The notes under the pieces are model-generated. The model did no database searches. It was given only the letters and a program-made list of their open reading frames with translations, and was not told the DNA's origin. A stretch of DNA of 56,633 bases, taken from positions 1-56,633 of the forward strand of contig NZ_JAHYSG010000083.1 of the NCBI RefSeq assembly GCF_022095675.1, read 5' to 3'. This DNA is from Dactylosporangium sp. AC04546 (GTDB lineage Bacteria > Actinomycetota > Actinomycetes > Mycobacteriales > Micromonosporaceae). The translations under genes were made by a program, and so were the position numbers. Shown in pieces: positions 29,707 through 41,219 of the stretch. Position 1 is the first letter of the stretch; every line of letters begins with the position of its first letter.

Positions 29707-32498
29707 GGCGTAGAAGAGCTGCCGGGCTGGCCGTCCTGCTGGTCAGCCTCGGTGTCATCCTGCCCGGCTCCGGCGTCTACCCGGCGCCGTCCGACGAGCC
29801 GACGCCGGAGTTCACCGGCTCCAAGTCGATGACCCGCGCACACCTCAAGGCCGACGGCACCGACGAGGTCGTCGACACCCGCAACGTGACGGTCACCGTC
29901 AGCCAGACCAGCAACCTGCGCAACAACCAGCAGATCCGGGTCAAGTGGACCGGGGCCCACCCGACTCACGCCACCGGCGAGAACCCGAACACGGTCTCGG
30001 CCTATCTGCAGGAGTACCCGGTCGTCGTCATGCAGTGCCGTGGCGTCGACACCCAGCAGAACCCGCTGGACCCCGGCACCTGCTGGACCCAGAGCGCCGA
30101 CCAGCGGACGTTCACCACCAACGTGCTCTCGGCGTTCCCGCCGTGGCGGCTCGACCGGTACGAGAGCCCGGCCAACCGCAAGGCGCTCGTGGGCGTGCCG
30201 AACGACCTGCCGGCGACCTGCGACCAGAGCACGATCGTGGCGCCGTCGCGCTTCGTCGCCTACCGCGGCCCCGCGCCCGGCAACATCGTCTACAACCCGC
30301 TGCCCGGCCGCGAGAACGTCAAGTGCGGCCCCGTGCTCGCCCCCGACATGGTCAACGTCGAGGACAAGGACGCGCCGCCGGCGAACACGACGTTCGCGCC
30401 CACCAACGCCAAGGGCGAGGGCATGGCCAAGTTCGTCGTGCAGACCGAGGAGCAGAACCGCTCGCTCGGCTGCTCGATGACCACGCTGTGCTCGATCGTG
30501 GTCGTCCCGATCATGGGCATCAGCTGCGACACGACGGCGGCGGCCCTGCCGCCCGAGGACCGGCCCGGCCCCTCGGACCTGCGGTTCGGCGATCCGGTCT
30601 GCCGCGGGACCGGGAAGTACGGCGTCGGCGACCGCGCCCCGCTCACCGACATCTTCCAGATCGACCCCGCCGTCTCCGGCACCATGTGGTGGAGCGCGTC
30701 CAACTGGCGCAACCGGATCACCGTGCCGATCACGTTCGGCCCGCCGGCGAACCTGTGCGACCAGGCCGACTCGTCGCTGCCGCTGGACATCTTCGGCTCG
30801 GAGCTGCTGACCCAGGCCACCGACCAGTGGGCGACGGCGTTCTGCACCGACTCGACCCGGTTCAAGTTCCGGCACGTCCGGCTGGGCGAGCCGCAGGCGA
30901 AGGCCGCGCTGGTCTCCAGCGGCGCCCAGGCCGCGCTGGCGAGCGTGCCTCCCGAGGAGGCCTATCCGATACCCGTGGTCAGCGCACCGGTCGCGGTCAC
31001 GGGCTTCGCGATCAGCTACCTCATCGACGACGTCGACGGCAATGAGTACCAGGACCTCAAGCTGACTCCGAGGCTCCTGGCCAAGCTGCTGACCGAGTCG
31101 TACCCCACCCGGTCCGGCCTGCGCATCGCCTACGGGAAGGTAGCGGCCGACAGCCCGTACGCGGCGTACAAGGCGATGGCGAACAATCCGCTCGCGGTCA
31201 CCCAGGACCCCGAGTTCCGGGCGCTGAACCCGAAGGTGCCCGACGCCATCGACAACATCCTCACCTCCTCGACGGTGCTGGCCCTGTCGGGCAACTCCGA
31301 CGTCATGTGGTCGCTCTCGGCGTACCTCAACGCCGACCCGGAGGCGCGGGCCTGGCTGAACGGTGAGGCGGACCCGTGGGGCATGGTGGTGAACCCGGAG
31401 TACAAGGGGATTCAGCTGCCGCTGTTCAGCTGGCCGCTGCTCGACTCGTTCGTCTCGGACGACTTCTCGTCGTACGGCGGGTGCCCTGAGATGACCCCGG
31501 AGCTCGCGGTGACGCTCAGCCCGATTCCGTACCTGCCGCTCGTGGCCTCGCCGGTGGCGAACCTGGCCAACATCGCGCAGCGCGTGCAGTACGCGCTGTC
31601 GAACGCGCACGTCAACTGCACCGTGCTGCACGACCAGTCGAACCTGCCGGTCGGCGTCAACCTCGCCGCGTGGGGCCGGCAGACCCACCCCCGCTTCATG
31701 ATCGGGGTGACGACGCTCGCGGACGCCGCGTTCCTCCAGCTCAACACGGCCTCGCTGCAGTCGTACTCGTCCGTGCCGCGTACCGAGCAGATCACCGACG
31801 CGTCGGGCCGCACCTTCATCGAGCCCAACGACGCGTCGATGAAGGCGGCGATGAAGTTCGCCAAGCCGGACGCGACTACGAACACCTGGAAGCTGCAGTA
31901 CGACAAGCTGGTCAGCGCCGACGGTGCGACGGCGTATCCGGGGACGCTCCCGGTGTACGCCGTGATCCCCACCCAGAACCTGACCGGCGACCACGGCAAG
32001 CAGCTCGCCCAGTTGCTGCGCTTCGCGTCGGCCGACGGTCAGAAGCCCGGCCTCGCCAGCGGCCAGCTGCCGCCCGGGTACCTGCCGATGACCGCGGACA
32101 ACGGCTTCGGCGACTTCATCGCCTACACCCTGCGGGCGGCCGACGCGGTCGCCGCGCAGACCGGCCAGGTGCCGCTGCTGGTGCCGGCCGCGCCGGCCAC
32201 CACGTCCCCGCCGCCGGCCGGCAACGGTGGTGGTGGCGGCGGAGGCGGTGGCGGTGGCGGCGGGTCCACGCCGACCACGTCGGCGCTGCCCGACACCGGG
32301 TCGCGCCCGTCGGCCTCGGCCTCCGCGTCGCAGTCCGCGGCGCCGGTGCCGCAGTCGGCCGGCTTCACCGCGCTGCTGTCCTCCGGGCTGGCCGCGTGGG
32401 CGCTGCCGATCGCGGCGCTGATCGCGCTGTCGACGTTCCTCATCGGCTCGATCACCCGGGCCGTGACCTTCGTCGTGACCTGGTGGAAGGCGACATGA
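29703..32498 (+). CDS. Large membrane-anchored PstS-like surface protein with LPDTG motif
   Basis: A 931-aa exported protein. A signal sequence (AAGLAVLLVSLGVILPGSGVY) leads to a ~300-residue N-terminal beta-rich part with many Cys (CRGVDTQ, CWTQ, CDQ, CGPVLAPD). From about residue 360 a binding-protein-like part follows (ATAFCTDSTRFKFRHVRLGE, APVAVTGFAISYLIDD, LKLTPRLLAKLLTESYP) that echoes PstS. Near the C-terminus come a Gly run, LPDTG, a Ser/Ala spacer and a membrane helix. It lies between pstS and the sortase-like gene with 4-nt overlaps both sides. Function unknown; a phosphate-source receptor is a guess. Confidence 0.6.
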   Translation: MRRRRAAGLAVLLVSLGVILPGSGVYPAPSDEPTPEFTGSKSMTRAHLKADGTDEVVDTRNVTVTVSQTSNLRNNQQIRVKWTGAHPTHATGENPNTVSAYLQEYPVVVMQCRGVDTQQNPLDPGTCWTQSADQRTFTTNVLSAFPPWRLDRYESPANRKALVGVPNDLPATCDQSTIVAPSRFVAYRGPAPGNIVYNPLPGRENVKCGPVLAPDMVNVEDKDAPPANTTFAPTNAKGEGMAKFVVQTEEQNRSLGCSMTTLCSIVVVPIMGISCDTTAAALPPEDRPGPSDLRFGDPVCRGTGKYGVGDRAPLTDIFQIDPAVSGTMWWSASNWRNRITVPITFGPPANLCDQADSSLPLDIFGSELLTQATDQWATAFCTDSTRFKFRHVRLGEPQAKAALVSSGAQAALASVPPEEAYPIPVVSAPVAVTGFAISYLIDDVDGNEYQDLKLTPRLLAKLLTESYPTRSGLRIAYGKVAADSPYAAYKAMANNPLAVTQDPEFRALNPKVPDAIDNILTSSTVLALSGNSDVMWSLSAYLNADPEARAWLNGEADPWGMVVNPEYKGIQLPLFSWPLLDSFVSDDFSSYGGCPEMTPELAVTLSPIPYLPLVASPVANLANIAQRVQYALSNAHVNCTVLHDQSNLPVGVNLAAWGRQTHPRFMIGVTTLADAAFLQLNTASLQSYSSVPRTEQITDASGRTFIEPNDASMKAAMKFAKPDATTNTWKLQYDKLVSADGATAYPGTLPVYAVIPTQNLTGDHGKQLAQLLRFASADGQKPGLASGQLPPGYLPMTADNGFGDFIAYTLRAADAVAAQTGQVPLLVPAAPATTSPPPAGNGGGGGGGGGGGGGSTPTTSALPDTGSRPSASASASQSAAPVPQSAGFTALLSSGLAAWALPIAALIALSTFLIGSITRAVTFVVTWWKAT

Positions 32499-33424
32499 CG
32501 GCCACACTTGTCGATCTCGATGACGACCTGGACGATGACGATGACGACGACCTCGACGATGAGCCGGTAGTCCTCAGCAAGCTGCCGGTTCCGCCCGCCA
32601 TCACGATCATCGTGCGGTCGTTGATGACCCTGGCCGTCGTGTCCGGCTGGCTGGTCATCTACACCCTCGGCGTGAGCTCGGTGCAGCAGTCCCGTACCCA
32701 GCAGCAGCTCTACACCGGCTTCCGGGAGAAGGTGGCGCTGGCCACCGCCCCGCTGGGCGGCGAGATCCCGGCCGGCACGCCCGTGGCGGTGATCGAAGCG
32801 CCCTCGATCGACCTGCGTCAGGTCGTCGTCGAGGGCACCTCGTCGGGGGTCATGCGCGACGGCCCGGGCCACCGGCGCGACACGGCGCTGCCCGGGCAGC
32901 CGGGCACGTCGGTGATCTACGGCCACGCGGCCGCGTTCGGCGGGCCGTTCCGGCGGATCACGTCGCTCGCGGAGGGTGACAAGATCACGGTCACCACCGG
33001 CCTGGGCATCTTCCAGTACGAGGTGCAGGGCGTGCGGCGGGCCAACGCCCCGCTGCCCGCCCGGCTGGCCTCGGGCGGCTCCCGCCTGACCATGGCCACG
33101 GCCGAGGCGGACGGGTGGCGCAGCGGCTGGGCTCCCACGAACGTCGTCTACGTCGACGCCGTCCTCAAGGGGGAGACCACGCTCGGCCCGCCCGGCCGGC
33201 CGACCTCGGTCCCGGTCGCCGAGCGGGCCATGCAGGCCGATCCCGATGCTCTGGTGCCGCTGGTCTTCTGGCTGCAGGCGTCGCTCGCCGCGACGCTCGG
33301 CCTGACCTGGGCGCGGGTCCGCTGGGGCGGCCTGCAGACCTGGTTCGTCGGCCTGCCGGTCCTGCTGGCCTGTCTGTGGGGCACGGTCGAAACCCTGGCC
33401 GAGTTCCTGCCGAACCTGGTCTAG
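32495..33424 (+). CDS. Sortase-fold protein lacking catalytic Cys and Arg (pseudosortase)
   Basis: A 309-aa membrane protein. An acidic cytoplasmic start (Asp-rich, residues 8-23) precedes one helix, a class D/E sortase-like domain ([40 protein letters not shown]) and two C-terminal helices. The catalytic His is kept (Tyr-Gly-His144 in [11 protein letters not shown]). The usual LT.TC reads LTMATA, so Cys is replaced by Ala203; the Arg near the end of the fold is replaced by Thr215-Asn216 (PTNVVYV). It therefore cannot act as a classical transpeptidase and may be a binding or scaffolding protein for the LPxTG proteins in the same operon. Last gene of the run. Confidence 0.8.
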   Translation: MTATLVDLDDDLDDDDDDDLDDEPVVLSKLPVPPAITIIVRSLMTLAVVSGWLVIYTLGVSSVQQSRTQQQLYTGFREKVALATAPLGGEIPAGTPVAVIEAPSIDLRQVVVEGTSSGVMRDGPGHRRDTALPGQPGTSVIYGHAAAFGGPFRRITSLAEGDKITVTTGLGIFQYEVQGVRRANAPLPARLASGGSRLTMATAEADGWRSGWAPTNVVYVDAVLKGETTLGPPGRPTSVPVAERAMQADPDALVPLVFWLQASLAATLGLTWARVRWGGLQTWFVGLPVLLACLWGTVETLAEFLPNLV

Positions 33425-33726
33425 CCGTCCTGGAGGTGGCGCTCGACGCTGGCGACCTTGGCGTCGAGCGCCCCGGTGACCCCCTCGCGCCAGTCGACCT
33501 TGATGACGGTGCTGGTCCGCGGTGCCTTGGCCTGCACGGCCGCGACCGCCGCTCGTACCACCCCCATCACCTCGTCCCAGCTCTCACCCTCGACCGACGT
33601 GAACATGGCGTCGGTCCGGTTGGGCAGCCCCGAGGCCCGGACCACCCGCACAGCCTCGGCCACGAGCGCGCCGACGTCTTCCCCGACGCCGAGCGGCGTC
33701 ACGCTGAATGCGACGAGCACCGACAT
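33421..33726 (-). CDS. MTH1187-family thiamine-binding protein
   Basis: A 101-aa ferredoxin-like protein of the MTH1187/YqgV family: [13 protein letters not shown] at the start, [14 protein letters not shown] in the middle and [11 protein letters not shown] near the end. Members bind thiamine or related pyrimidines as tetramers. The gene is convergent with the sortase-like gene and overlaps it by 4 nt. No thiamine genes lie nearby. Confidence 0.8.
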   Translation of the reverse strand: MSVLVAFSVTPLGVGEDVGALVAEAVRVVRASGLPNRTDAMFTSVEGESWDEVMGVVRAAVAAVQAKAPRTSTVIKVDWREGVTGALDAKVASVERHLQDG

Positions 33727-33793
33727 GTCGCCTCTTTCAACCGATCAGGATTCGAGAAGCGCCGCCCATTGCGGCTCACTTAGAGTAACGGTC

Positions 33794-34132
33794 ATGGAGA
33801 TCAAGACCGTACTGCACCCGGTGGCCGACCTCGAGGCGGCCAAGAAGGTCTACACCGCGCTGCTCGGCGCCGAGCCCACGGCGGACAGCCCCTACTACGT
33901 CGGCTACGACGTCGGCGGCCAGCACATCGGGCTGGTGCCGGGCGGCGGCCCGCAGGCCATGACCTCGCCCGTCGCCTACTGGCATGTGTCCGACATCGAG
34001 GCCAAACTGGCCGAGGTGACCGCCGCGGGTGGCGCCGTGAAGGAGGCGGCGCACGACGTCGGCGGCGGGCGCCTGGTGGCGACCGTCACCGACCCCGACG
34101 GCAACGTGCTGGGGCTACTGCAGGACAAGTGA
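33794..34132 (+). CDS. VOC family (glyoxalase/bleomycin-resistance-like) protein
   Basis: A 112-aa single-module VOC protein: EIKTVLHPVADLEAAKKVYT, then YYVGYDVGGQHIGLVPGG, and a C-terminal VATVTDPDGNVLGLLQDK with the usual metal-side Glu position changed. It begins at ATG 33794. Its stop lies 17 nt before the UvrA-like start (an overlapping GTGA is also possible), so it is probably cotranscribed with that gene. Both families occur in drug-resistance loci, but the substrate is not evident. Confidence 0.82.
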   Translation: MEIKTVLHPVADLEAAKKVYTALLGAEPTADSPYYVGYDVGGQHIGLVPGGGPQAMTSPVAYWHVSDIEAKLAEVTAAGGAVKEAAHDVGGGRLVATVTDPDGNVLGLLQDK

Positions 34133-34149
34133 GTTTGGTGGGGGACACG

Positions 34150-36507
<2,358 letters not shown>

Positions 36508-37658
36508 GGGGACTGCTTCGGAGAGTGCTTCCAGGCGATTCCATCGGTGTCGTCCCACCGCGGACAGGCGCCAGGCCACGTCGTGGGACTGCAGGCTCGC
36601 CGTGCGAAGTGGGCCGGGCGGCTGACCGCAGCCCGGCCCACCGGCGGCTTCGCGCCCGTTGCGCCACCACTCGACGATCCCGCGGACACCTCACTACCCG
36701 GACCGGCGGCCGCAGCGCTCAAGAACCCGACCACGCAGTGACATCCGACCGGCCCGAAGCGCATCCTGAACCTTATGAACACACCGACTGGCGAGTTTGT
36801 TCGCGTGCTCGCCTACGACATCGAGTCAGGGCGCCCGAAGCCAATCGAAGCGCTGCAGACCTGACTGCGCGAGCACGGCATCGACGCGATGCCCTTCGAC
36901 ATCGACGACGTCCTGGTCATCGCCCCCTGCGGGCGTGACGCCTATGGAAACTGGGACCGCACTGTCATCGTCCACGTCCGCGCCACCCAACTTCACCGAC
37001 TCGGCCTCCATCCCGACAAGCCCACCTCGCCCACCGAACCGCCATCCTGACTCAACTGCTGTCACGACCAGGTTTGATGAGCCCGCTTGAGTCGTCGGAG
37101 GCCGTTGGATTTCGCTCGGAATCACCGTTTTGGCATATTTGCTCTCGACTCATTTGAAATGTCGCCGGCGAGGTTCTGGAAGTGGGTCGGCAGCCAATTC
37201 ACGGCTTCGAGTTTTGGCCAGGAGTTTGCCTGAGGCTCCGAGGTAGAGCGCGCCTCGGTCGAGTTCGGCGAGCAGAGTCGGAGCCTGGACGGCCAACGAG
37301 ACCAAGGCGCTCAGGACGAGGCGAGAGCCGACAGGACGGCAAGCACCATGCCGCCGACAAGCACGCCGCCGGGTGGGAATCGCCGCCTCCGGCACCACCT
37401 CGGCGCCGATCTCCGGACGCAGTAGCACACGGAACTCCGGACCGCGTGCCGGCCCAACTCGCCGAGCCGGCACGCGAGGTGGGGCAGGAAGACGCTCGGC
37501 CAGGCAGGGCGAGCTTGCGAAGCAGCACGCTGGCCCGATGGCCGAGGCGTGACTTGGTGGTCTGCCGCGCGTCCAGCGCCGGCAGTGCCGCGCGAAGCGT
37601 GGCATGGGGGGTGCGGGGTGGGAACCCCCCGCCTCGCGCGAAGCGCGAAGTTGAACTG
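36508..37658. other. 1.15-kb degenerate region without a convincing gene
   Basis: Between the UvrA-like gene and tRNA-Arg no reading frame has the codon bias of the neighbours, and no protein family is recognisable on either strand. It holds the interrupted small reading frame at 36775-37050 and a short stretch of lower GC content (about 37050-37160). Placement beside a tRNA gene suggests the scar of an integrated element, but I found no copy of the tRNA 3' end that would mark an att site. Confidence 0.5.
36775..37050 (+). pseudogene. Small reading frame interrupted by an in-frame TGA
   Basis: From ATG 36775 the frame reads MNTPTGEFVRVLAYDIESG to an in-frame TGA at 36862-36864, then continues LREHGIDAMPFDIDDVLVIA and NWDRTVIVHVRATQLHRLGL to TGA at 37048. 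The total is about 91 codons. The part after the stop looks like a real alpha/beta protein with actinomycete codon use. A nonsense mutation or a sequencing error would explain it. Family unknown. Confidence 0.35.
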
Positions 37659-37730
37659 TGCCCCCGGCAGGATTCGAACCTGCGCCCCCGCCTCCGGAGG
37701 GCGGTGCTCTATCCCCTGAGCTACGGGGGC
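37659..37730 (-). tRNA. tRNA-Arg (anticodon CCG)
   Basis: On the minus strand the 72-nt sequence folds as a cloverleaf: acceptor GCCCCCG/CGGGGGC, D-arm GCTC...GAGC, anticodon stem CCGCC/GGCGG around loop CTCCGGA (anticodon CCG, reads CGG), T-arm GCAGG-TTCGAAT-CCTGC, discriminator A. CCA is not encoded. It lies about 1.8 kb from argS, which makes the charging enzyme. Confidence 0.95.
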
Positions 37731-37811
37731 CTCGGCTAAGGCCTCGCAAAGACTAGCAGAACACTCCCGTCCGCCGCGCATCAGATACCCCCGCGGCGGA
37801 CGGGACCGGGC

Positions 37812-38441
37812 CTACGACGACAGCGGCTGGGCGCCCAGGTCCTTCAGGAGCTCCGTGAGTTGCGAGATGTCGTACTGCTGCGACACCCGCATCTTCTCCG
37901 CCGCATCGCGAACCTCGGGCGTGGAGGCCTTCGACGCGGCCACCTCGGCCATGTGGATGCCGCCCAGGTGGTGGCGCAGCATCAGCTGGCACCACAGCGC
38001 GTCGAAGTCCTTGCCCTTCGACGACTTCAGCTTGTCCAGCTCGGCCTTCGAGGCCATCCCCGGCATGCGGCCGTCGGACTGCAGGGCGTTCTGGCCGTCG
38101 GGCATCCAGGCCATGGCGCGGGTGCTTGTGGTGGGCGACAGGTGCCACTCCACCAGCCAGGTCTGCATCTGGCCGATCTGCCACTGCTGGCTGGCCGCGA
38201 TGTCGTACCCGAGCGTCCGCACATGGTCGGAGTCGCCGAGGCGGAAGGCGAACATCGCCATCTCGACCGCCTGAGCGTGGTGCGTGCTCATGTCGCGGGC
38301 GAAGCCGGCGTCGATCGAGTCGTCGCCCGGCTTGCGGAGGTTGGGGACCAGGTAGCCGATGGCTACGCCGGTCACCAGCAGGAGTACGGCGGCAAGCACG
38401 CCCATGGTCAGGCGTGCTCGCCCCGAAAGTTGCGTGAACAC
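37812..38441 (-). CDS. DUF305 family membrane-anchored protein
   Basis: A 209-aa protein with one N-terminal membrane helix (about 11-31) and an extracytoplasmic ferritin-like four-helix part. Paired DUF305 motifs are FARDMSTHHAQAVEMAMFAF and MLRHHLGGIHMAEVA; their His and Met residues could bind a metal such as copper. It begins 6 nt after the stop of the DUF3105 gene, so the two form an operon. Function is not established for the family. Confidence 0.85.
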   Translation of the reverse strand: MFTQLSGRARLTMGVLAAVLLLVTGVAIGYLVPNLRKPGDDSIDAGFARDMSTHHAQAVEMAMFAFRLGDSDHVRTLGYDIAASQQWQIGQMQTWLVEWHLSPTTSTRAMAWMPDGQNALQSDGRMPGMASKAELDKLKSSKGKDFDALWCQLMLRHHLGGIHMAEVAASKASTPEVRDAAEKMRVSQQYDISQLTELLKDLGAQPLSS

Positions 38442-38447
38442 GATGGG

Positions 38448-39395
38448 TCAGTTGCCCATTCCGGTGCCGCCGCCATCCTTGCCGAGGTCGCGCGGCGTGG
38501 TGCCCGTCTCGGTGATGACGTCACCGCTGGAGCACGGCGTGCCGGCCTCCAGCGAGGCGTTCTGCCGCAGCGCCTTGACGAACTCGTCGATGCGCGGGTC
38601 GGTGGCGTTGTCGACCTTGAGCTGGAAGCCCCACGCCTGGAGGGAGATCGCCTTGTCCTGGTCGGCGAACGGGCTCATGAGCATGTAGTCGTTGCCGCGC
38701 ACCCTCTTGGCCAGCGCCTCCACCTGGTCGGCGGGCAGGTCCGGCTTGTACGTGATCCAGACCGCGCCGTGCTCCAGGCTGTGCAGCGCGTGCTCGGTGG
38801 CGATGGGTGCCGCGTAGACGTCGCCCATGCACCGCTGCCAGTTCGGATTGTGGTTGCCGGCGACCGGGGGCTTCATGTTGTACGTCTGGGGGCCCCACAC
38901 GTGCTCACGCTGGTCGACGAGCGCCTTGTCGGTCTTGCGGTAGTCCTTGATGCCCTCGATGCTGTCGGCGCGGTCCTGCCAGCTGAGCCCGTTCTCGTAG
39001 ACCTGCCAGCCGGCGAAGCCGATGATGCCGAGCGCGAGCACGCCGACGGTCGTGAACAGGGCGATCGGGCCCCAGGACGTGCCCTGCTTGACCTTGACCG
39101 GGGCGATCTTCTTGACGGCGGGCCGGGTCGAGCCGGCGGGGCGCTTGCCGGCGGGGGCCGTCTTGCGCGCCGGGGCGGACTTGCGAGGCTGGGCCTTGGG
39201 GCGGGCGGGCGCCTTCGGCTCGTCGTCTGAGGACTCGGAAGAGGTCTCGTCGACGACGTCCTCGATCTCGTCGACGTCGGAGACATCCGAGACGTCCGAA
39301 AGATCCTCGTCGCCACCCTGCTTCGGCTTCGCGCCGGACACGGCCTTGGTGGACGGCTTGCGGTTGCCGCCGCCGTGCTGGGTGCTCATGCTCAT
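38448..39395 (-). CDS. DUF3105 family membrane protein
   Basis: A 315-aa protein. An N-terminal Ser/Asp/Lys/Pro/Ala-rich cytoplasmic part (about 1-105) with acidic DVSDVSDVDEIEDVVDE precedes one membrane helix (about 111-132) and the extracytoplasmic DUF3105 domain, marked by ATEHALHSLEHGAVWITY and PVAGNHNPNW. DUF3105 and DUF305 genes often sit together in actinomycetes; a metal-related role is possible but unproven. ATG 39395 has GAGGCGA upstream. Confidence 0.85.
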   Translation of the reverse strand: MSMSTQHGGGNRKPSTKAVSGAKPKQGGDEDLSDVSDVSDVDEIEDVVDETSSESSDDEPKAPARPKAQPRKSAPARKTAPAGKRPAGSTRPAVKKIAPVKVKQGTSWGPIALFTTVGVLALGIIGFAGWQVYENGLSWQDRADSIEGIKDYRKTDKALVDQREHVWGPQTYNMKPPVAGNHNPNWQRCMGDVYAAPIATEHALHSLEHGAVWITYKPDLPADQVEALAKRVRGNDYMLMSPFADQDKAISLQAWGFQLKVDNATDPRIDEFVKALRQNASLEAGTPCSSGDVITETGTTPRDLGKDGGGTGMGN

Positions 39396-39543
39396 TTCGT
39401 CGCCTCGCAACGTTGGGCAGTGTGGTCGCTCATCGGGCCTCGTCTGGTCAACGGTCGGGGGGTTTCGGGCGGAAACTCGGCCAGCCGTCCCGCATTGTGA
39501 CCAGCACAACGGGCCGCCGCCAAGTACGGGAGTCTACCCCCGA

Positions 39544-39549
39544 TAACAT
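39544..39549 (+). promoter_or_regulatory. -10 box for leaderless argS
   Basis: TAACAT ends 6 nt before the GTG at 39556, so transcription should begin at or within a base of the start codon. No Shine-Dalgarno sequence precedes GTG 39556 or the in-frame TTG at 39550. A leaderless mRNA is the best reading and supports the GTG start. Confidence 0.5.
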
Positions 39550-39555
39550 TTGTCG

Positions 39556-41214
39556 GTGACTCCCGCTGAACTCGCCGTAGCAGTCCTCGCCGCCGCGCGG
39601 GCGGCCATCACCGAGCGTGACCTCGACGCGTCCGTTCTCCCGGCGACCACCAGCGTGGAGCGACCGCGAAACCCGGAGCATGGTGACTATGCGTCGAATA
39701 TCGCCCTGCAGTTGGGCAAGAAGGTCGGGCTGAATCCGCGCGATCTTGCTGCCGCTGTCGCGAAAAACTTGCAGGAAACTCCCGGGATCGACAGCGTTGA
39801 GATCGCCGGGCCCGGTTTTCTCAATATTCGGCTGTCCGCCGCGGCCGCCGGCGCGCTGGCGGGGCTCGTGGTGCGGGCCGGCTCGGCGTACGGGCGGAGC
39901 GAGACGCTCGCCAAGGAGAAGGTCAACCTGGAGTTCGTCTCGGCGAACCCCACCGGCCCGGTTCACCTGGGCCACACCCGCTGGGCGGCGGTCGGCGACG
40001 CGCTCGGCCGCATCCTCACCGCGGCGGGCGCCGATGTCACCCGCGAGCACTACATCAACGACGCCGGCGTGCAGATGGCCCGCTTCGGCGAGTCCGTGAT
40101 GGCGGCCGCGAACAACCAGCCCACCCCGCCGGATGGTTATCCGGGTGAGTACATCCAGGACATCGCCGCCCAGATCGTGCGGGAGAATCCGGATATCCTG
40201 GAGAAGTCCGACAAAGAGCAGGCAAGTGCCTTCCAGCAGGAGGGCTACAAGGCCATGCTGAAGGAGATGCAGGACAGCCTGGAGCGGTTCGGCGTCCACT
40301 TCGACGTCTGGTTCTCCGAGAAGACCCTGCACGACGGCGGCGCGGTGGAGCACGCCCTCGACGAGCTGCGCAAGCAGGGCCACGTCTTCGAGTCCGACGG
40401 CGCCATCTGGCTGCGCACCACCGACTTCGGCGACGACAAGGACCGTGTGCTCATCCGGTCCAACGGCGAGAAGACGTACTTCGCCGCCGACGCCGCCTAC
40501 TACATCAACAAGCGGGAACGTGGCTTCGAGCGCTGCATCTACATGCTGGGTGCCGACCACCACGGGTACATCGGCCGCCTCAAGGCCATCGCGGCCTGCG
40601 CCGGCGACGACCCGCAGCGCAACATCGAGGTGCTGATCGGCCAGCTGGTCAGCCTGCTGCGCGGCGGCGAGCCGGTCCGGCTCAGCAAGCGCGCCGGCAC
40701 GCTGATCACGCTCGACGAGCTGATCGACGCCGTCGGCGTGGACGCGGCGCGGTACTCGCTGGCCCGCTCCTCGACCGACTCGCCGTTGACCCTCGACATC
40801 GAGGTGATCACCCGGCAGAAGAACGACAACCCGGTCTTCTACGTGCAGTACGTCGGCGCGCGGACGGCCTCCATCGCGCGCAACGCCGCCGAGTTCGGCC
40901 ACACCCGGGGTGAGGAGTTCGACCCGTCGCTGCTCGTCCACGAGAAGGAGCTCGACCTGCTCAAGGCGCTGGGCGACTTCCCGGCGGTGGTGGCGACCGC
41001 CGCGGAGCTGCGCGAGCCGCACCGCGTGGCACGCTATTTGGAGGACCTTGCCGGCGCGTACCACCGGTTCTTCGACAACTGCCGGGTGCTGCCCCAGGGC
41101 GACGATCCGTTCACGGAGACCAACCGGGCGCGCCTGTGGCTCAACGACGCCACGCGCCAGGTCATCGTCAACGGCCTCGACCTGCTCGGGGTTTCCGCAC
41201 CGGAACGGATGTAA
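39556..41214 (+). CDS. argS: Arginyl-tRNA synthetase
   Basis: A 552-aa class I synthetase charging tRNA-Arg. The HIGH-type motif is [10 protein letters not shown] (about residue 138), [15 protein letters not shown] and [14 protein letters not shown] are ArgRS-specific, and RLSKRAG stands for KMSKS. The C-terminal DALR anticodon domain starts near [19 protein letters not shown] 39556 is preferred because of the -10 box. It opens the argS-lysA-hom-thrC run; the lysA start follows 5 nt after the stop. tRNA-Arg(CCG) lies nearby. Confidence 0.96.
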   Translation: MTPAELAVAVLAAARAAITERDLDASVLPATTSVERPRNPEHGDYASNIALQLGKKVGLNPRDLAAAVAKNLQETPGIDSVEIAGPGFLNIRLSAAAAGALAGLVVRAGSAYGRSETLAKEKVNLEFVSANPTGPVHLGHTRWAAVGDALGRILTAAGADVTREHYINDAGVQMARFGESVMAAANNQPTPPDGYPGEYIQDIAAQIVRENPDILEKSDKEQASAFQQEGYKAMLKEMQDSLERFGVHFDVWFSEKTLHDGGAVEHALDELRKQGHVFESDGAIWLRTTDFGDDKDRVLIRSNGEKTYFAADAAYYINKRERGFERCIYMLGADHHGYIGRLKAIAACAGDDPQRNIEVLIGQLVSLLRGGEPVRLSKRAGTLITLDELIDAVGVDAARYSLARSSTDSPLTLDIEVITRQKNDNPVFYVQYVGARTASIARNAAEFGHTRGEEFDPSLLVHEKELDLLKALGDFPAVVATAAELREPHRVARYLEDLAGAYHRFFDNCRVLPQGDDPFTETNRARLWLNDATRQVIVNGLDLLGVSAPERM

Positions 41215-41219
41215 GGAAC

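Noticed and set aside
29121..32507. Minus-strand frame of about 1,128 codons
   Set aside because: It lies opposite the PstS-like surface protein, is rich in Arg/Gly/Val of shadow type and contains no motif.
20315..33424. Anti-phage defence island
   Set aside because: All genes are transport, wall-surface or sortase-like; there is no nuclease, helicase or abortive-infection module.
37182..37739. Open frame on the plus strand ending with a peptide like CPRQDSNLRPRLRRAVLYPL
   Set aside because: It is the antisense translation of tRNA-Arg, a well-known false protein; the rest has no family resemblance.
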